This document shows positions 22,926 to 25,207 of a stretch of DNA of 25,207 nucleotides, one piece after another. Made by a program: the position numbers and the translations under genes. Origin of the DNA: an uncultured Chloracidobacterium sp. (lineage in GTDB: Bacteria > Acidobacteriota > Blastocatellia > Pyrinomonadales > Pyrinomonadaceae); NCBI GenBank assembly GCA_937941715.1, contig CALDGX010000240.1:1-25207 (forward strand), given 5' to 3'. Within the stretch, counting starts at the first letter, position 1. Every line of letters begins with the position of its first letter. The notes under the pieces were generated by a model. It was given only the letters and a program-made list of their open reading frames with translations, made no database searches and had not been told where the DNA came from.

Positions 22926-22941
22926 TTACCAGATCTGGTAA
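22926..22941. promoter_or_regulatory. 16-bp perfect palindrome
   Basis: TTACCAGATCTGGTAA is a perfect palindrome 4 nt after the M28 stop and just before the terminator stem. It could be an operator-like protein site or simply extra hairpin structure in the 3' end. Confidence 0.4.
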
Positions 22942-22944
22942 CTG

Positions 22945-22993
22945 AAATTTGCCTGAGATGCCGCCGAGCGGTGCCTCAGGCAAATTTTTGTTT
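22945..22993 (+). terminator. strong rho-independent terminator after the M28 peptidase gene
   Basis: AAATTTGCCTGAG (22945-22957) pairs perfectly over 13 bp with CTCAGGCAAATTT (22975-22987). The top of the stem is closed further by CCGC-CGA-GCGG, and a T-rich run (TTTTTGTTT) follows. The A-tract on the left makes it potentially bidirectional. Confidence 0.85.
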
Positions 22994-23040
22994 CAAATCA
23001 TACCGATTTCAGCTAAAATCAGGCGGTCCTTATCAACCAT

Positions 23041-23826
23041 ATGACAAATGTCGAATATTACAGCGGCGCGATCGACGCTACCGGATGCGTCAGCAACGGG
23101 TGGAATCTGATCAAGAACAATTACGGCCTGTTCTTAGGAATAACTTTGGTTGCGATGATAATTGCCGGTTGCGTGCCGTGCTTCAGCCTCTTTTTCGTTG
23201 GGCCGATAATGGGCGGCGTATTTTACGTCGTTCTCCGTGAGATGCGCGGCGAACCGATCGAGTTTGGGATGATGTTCAAGGGATTTGAGAAATTCGTCCC
23301 GCTTATGGTGATCGGCATAATCCAGTCAATTCCTGAGATCGTTGGCCAGGGCATCCGGTTTACGGTCGATATCGGGAGGATCGGTCTGCTGGGCGGAAAA
23401 GGCGATCCGGATCTTCAGTTTTTTCAAGGTTCGGATTCCGAGTTTGCGATCGCGAGCGGCTTGTTGGTGATACTCGCGGTTGTCGGCGTGCTGCTTATGC
23501 TGTTTGCGGTCGTGTGGCGGGTCCTGCTTTTCTTTGCGATACCGCTTGCAATGGAGTATGACCTTGGACCCGTCGAAGCGATGAAGCTCAGTGCGCGGGC
23601 AGCGACGTCTAATATCGGCGGCTTGATCGTACTCTTTATACTTGAGGCGTTGGTCGTGCTGTTGGGTATTCTGATGCTGTGCATCGGGCTGTTTTTTGTG
23701 ATGCCTATCATTTACGCGGCAAACGCGTTTGCCTATCGCCAGGTGTTTCCGTTGATCGAGCAAAACTTTCAGGTGACGCCGCCGCCGCCAACAATATACG
23801 GTAGTAGTTACGGCCGCGGAATGTAG
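23041..23826 (+). CDS. polytopic membrane protein of unknown function
   Basis: 261 residues. A cytoplasmic start 'DATGCVSNGWNLIKNNYGLF' is followed by five or six membrane segments: about 30-50, 50-66, 85-105, 139-170 (possibly two), 189-213 and 213-235. A conserved-looking loop is 'PLAMEYDLGPVEAMKLSARA' (168-187). This matches the general pattern of DUF975-like or 'glycerophosphodiesterase membrane domain'-like proteins, where 'ipLv-e...g-eAl-lS' recurs, but I cannot name the family with certainty. The C-terminal tail is Pro-rich, 'VTPPPPTIYGSSYGRGM'. It begins after a strong terminator, so it should have its own promoter. Its stop lies 1 nt from the end of the convergent acetyltransferase gene. 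Confidence 0.75.
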   Translation: MTNVEYYSGAIDATGCVSNGWNLIKNNYGLFLGITLVAMIIAGCVPCFSLFFVGPIMGGVFYVVLREMRGEPIEFGMMFKGFEKFVPLMVIGIIQSIPEIVGQGIRFTVDIGRIGLLGGKGDPDLQFFQGSDSEFAIASGLLVILAVVGVLLMLFAVVWRVLLFFAIPLAMEYDLGPVEAMKLSARAATSNIGGLIVLFILEALVVLLGILMLCIGLFFVMPIIYAANAFAYRQVFPLIEQNFQVTPPPPTIYGSSYGRGM

Positions 23827-23827
23827 C

Positions 23828-24295
23828 TCACAGTACGAGCTCCATAAACATCACATCGCTGTGCGGATTATCGTAATAGGATCCGATCCGGCGAAAGCCG
23901 TGACCCTCATAGAGGCTCACGGCTTTTCCCATCTTTGGCGGATACGTATCGAGCCGCATCTTTGAATAACCCATCTCGCGGGCGTCGGCTATCAGCTTCT
24001 CGATCAATTGATTCCCGATCCGCTCAGCGCGAAAACCCTCGCGTACGAACAGCCTCTTCATCTCGCAAATGCCTTCCTCGAGCTTTCTCAGAGCGATGCA
24101 GCCCGCAAGTTTGTCGCCCGAATACGCAAGATAAAGCCGCCCTTCGGGCATCGCGTATTTGCCCGGCAACCCGGCAAGCTCTGCCTCAAAACCCTGAAAG
24201 CAAAGATCCATCGCGAGCCAAGCTTCGTATTCGCGAAAGAGCGTTTTCGCCTCAGCAATCTGGTCGTCTGTTTCGGCATGGGTTATCAACAACAT
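23828..24295 (-). CDS. GNAT family N-acetyltransferase
   Basis: 155 residues, the usual single-domain GNAT length. The acetyl-CoA binding motif A is 'CEMKRLFVREGFRAERIGNQ' (76-95) followed by LIEKLIADAREMGY; the family's 'Q/R-x-x-G-x-G/A' appears as 'RAERIGNQ'. Motif B is 'MRLDTYPPKMGKAVSLYEGH' and then GFRRIGSYYDNP. The style resembles GNATs acting on small molecules or amino acids; the acceptor cannot be told. It is transcribed leftward, divergent from the CbbQ-like gene, with the nested palindrome between them. Confidence 0.88.
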   Translation of the reverse strand: MLLITHAETDDQIAEAKTLFREYEAWLAMDLCFQGFEAELAGLPGKYAMPEGRLYLAYSGDKLAGCIALRKLEEGICEMKRLFVREGFRAERIGNQLIEKLIADAREMGYSKMRLDTYPPKMGKAVSLYEGHGFRRIGSYYDNPHSDVMFMELVL

Positions 24296-24310
24296 TGACG
24301 ATATTTTACG

Positions 24311-24394
24311 TTAACCAACCGCGGATCGCGCGAATGACGCAGATAAAAGCCTAATTCTTGTTTTATCTGCTCGATCCGCGACATCTGCGGTTAA
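24311..24394. repeat. nested palindromic intergenic element (REP-like)
   Basis: Three inverted-repeat layers are nested. GCAGATAAAA (24339-24348) pairs with TTTTATCTGC (24361-24370) around a 12-nt loop. CGCGGATCG (24320-24328) pairs with CGATCCGCG (24372-24380). The outer TTAACC/AACCGC (24311-24322) pairs with GCGGTT/GGTTAA (24387-24394). The motif 'GCGGAT...GACGCAGAT' style resembles dispersed intergenic repeats seen in many genomes. Because both flanking genes run outward, it is not a terminator for either. The rest of the 142-nt gap shows no clear promoter. Confidence 0.6.
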
Positions 24395-24437
24395 TGCATT
24401 TTGCGTCTATCCAACTAATATTTACTATAGAAATAAC

Positions 24438-25207
24438 ATGGAATTAGCAGTCGAACAGTACAAGGTTAAGGACGAACCGTTTTATTTGCCCATCGGACAG
24501 GAAGTCGAGCTTTTCGAAGCGGCGTTTGCGGCGAAGCTGCCCGCGATGCTCAAGGGCCCGACGGGCTGCGGCAAGACGCGCTTTGTCGAGTACATGGCGC
24601 ATCGCCTGAACCGGCCGCTGATCACCGTCGCCTGTCATGAGGATCTGAGCTCGACCGACCTCGTCGGTCGCTTTCTGCTCGAGGGCGAAGAGACCGTCTG
24701 GCACGACGGCCCGTTGACCGCCGCCGTGCGTGCCGGTGCGATCTGTTACCTCGACGAGGTCGTCGAGGCCCGCAAAGACACCGTCGTCATCATCCACCCG
24801 CTGACCGACGACCGCCGCCGTCTGCCGATCGAAAAACGCGGCACCGTGATCGAGGCTCCCGACGATTTCATGCTCGTCGTCTCGTACAATCCGGGCTACC
24901 AGTCGATACTCAAAGATCTCAAACAATCCACGCGCCAACGCTTCGTCGCGATGGAATTTGACTATCCCGAGCCCGAGGCTGAGACAGAGATCGTCGCCAA
25001 AGAAGGCGGCATCGAGAAGGACATCGCCGCCGACCTCGTCAAGATCGGCCAAAAGGTCCGCAACCTCCGCGGCCACGGCCTCGAAGAAGGCGTCTCAACC
25101 CGCCTCCTCATCTATGCCGCCCAAATGATCGCCCAAGGCATCTCCCCCATCGCCGCCGCCGAAGTCGCCATCTGCTCCCCCATAACCGACGACCGCGAGC
25201 TCCAGCG
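24438..25207 (+). CDS. CbbQ/NirQ/NorQ-type AAA+ ATPase, 3' end missing
   Basis: The ATG at 24438 opens a frame that runs to the window edge without a stop (256 codons visible). Walker A is 'GPTGCGKT' (40-47), Walker B is 'GAICYLDEVVEA' and an Asn-containing sensor is 'MLVVSYNPGYQS'. 'HEDLSSTDLVGRFLL', 'WHDGPLTAAVRAGA', 'STRQRFVAMEFDYP' and 'GVSTRLLIYAAQMIAQG' are characteristic of the CbbQ/NorQ/GpvN branch of MoxR-like ATPases. These proteins, with a VWA-domain partner (CbbO/NorD), remodel or activate metalloenzymes such as Rubisco or nitric oxide reductase. The partner would be expected just beyond the right edge. CAG/GC-rich codon use is stronger here than in the preceding genes. Confidence 0.9.
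   Translation, partial: MELAVEQYKVKDEPFYLPIGQEVELFEAAFAAKLPAMLKGPTGCGKTRFVEYMAHRLNRPLITVACHEDLSSTDLVGRFLLEGEETVWHDGPLTAAVRAGAICYLDEVVEARKDTVVIIHPLTDDRRRLPIEKRGTVIEAPDDFMLVVSYNPGYQSILKDLKQSTRQRFVAMEFDYPEPEAETEIVAKEGGIEKDIAADLVKIGQKVRNLRGHGLEEGVSTRLLIYAAQMIAQGISPIAAAEVAICSPITDDRELQ

Noticed and set aside
22971..23240. 89-codon plus-strand open frame starting in the terminator after the M28 gene
   Set aside because: It begins inside the terminator hairpin and overlaps the start of the membrane protein in another frame; the membrane protein has the convincing hydrophobic pattern.
1..25207. Search for a mobile element, CRISPR array, toxin-antitoxin pair or defence island
   Set aside because: No transposase, integrase, direct-repeat array or defence gene was recognised; the tRNA-Sec gene is not followed by an integrase or a duplicated tRNA 3' end within view.

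Overview
This window reads as a chromosomal, housekeeping-type region around a replication origin. Gene content, moderate GC and several family signatures suggest an Acidobacteriota member, probably Blastocatellia/Pyrinomonadaceae-like. The clues are a short N-terminal CxxC...C ribbon followed by a membrane segment and an SH3-like domain, a small CxH...CxxC protein, and GIN-domain and M28 secreted proteins. The lineage is an inference from protein style, not a database result. No insertion sequence, prophage, integrase or CRISPR array is visible.

Left part (1-5261). A 5'-truncated DUF445-type membrane protein is followed by a secreted NTF2/SnoaL-like protein. Next come a translationally coupled MacB/LolD-type ABC ATPase and permease (ATGA overlap), a secreted GIN-domain (DUF2807) protein ending in a hairpin terminator, and, on the opposite strand, a NuiA-type nuclease inhibitor.

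Origin (5262-8764). dnaA and dnaN are flanked by DnaA-box-rich non-coding DNA. One cluster lies upstream of dnaA (5381-5536). A denser one lies between dnaA and dnaN (7124-7363) and runs into a DnaA box, GC patch, TTA/CTA trio and AT-rich arrangement at 7355-7421, which is the expected layout of an unwinding site.

Middle (8833-14534). A small membrane protein abuts a MATE transporter. The MATE gene is the last member of a leftward cluster of SRPBCC protein, DoxX and MATE. A ribbon-SH3 protein, a small metal-ribbon protein on the minus strand and a secreted S1/P1 zinc nuclease with an extra C-terminal region follow.

Right part (14547-25207). An M20 peptidase precedes a 100-nt selenocysteine tRNA gene (selC, anticodon TCA). 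After it come dprA, a terminator, a YkgJ-like cysteine-cluster protein, topA with five C-terminal zinc ribbons, a PmtA-like methyltransferase, a secreted M28 peptidase with a strong terminator, a polytopic membrane protein, a GNAT acetyltransferase, a nested palindromic repeat, and the start of a CbbQ/NorQ-type AAA+ ATPase cut by the window end.

DNA metabolism dominates (dnaA, dnaN, dprA, topA, a secreted nuclease and a nuclease inhibitor). selC implies that this genome makes selenoproteins, though none is visible here. I found no convincing new multi-gene system. The best leads are the orphan nuclease inhibitor beside the origin, the selC-dprA junction, the origin architecture, the nuclease C-terminal extension and the nested palindrome at 24311-24394.
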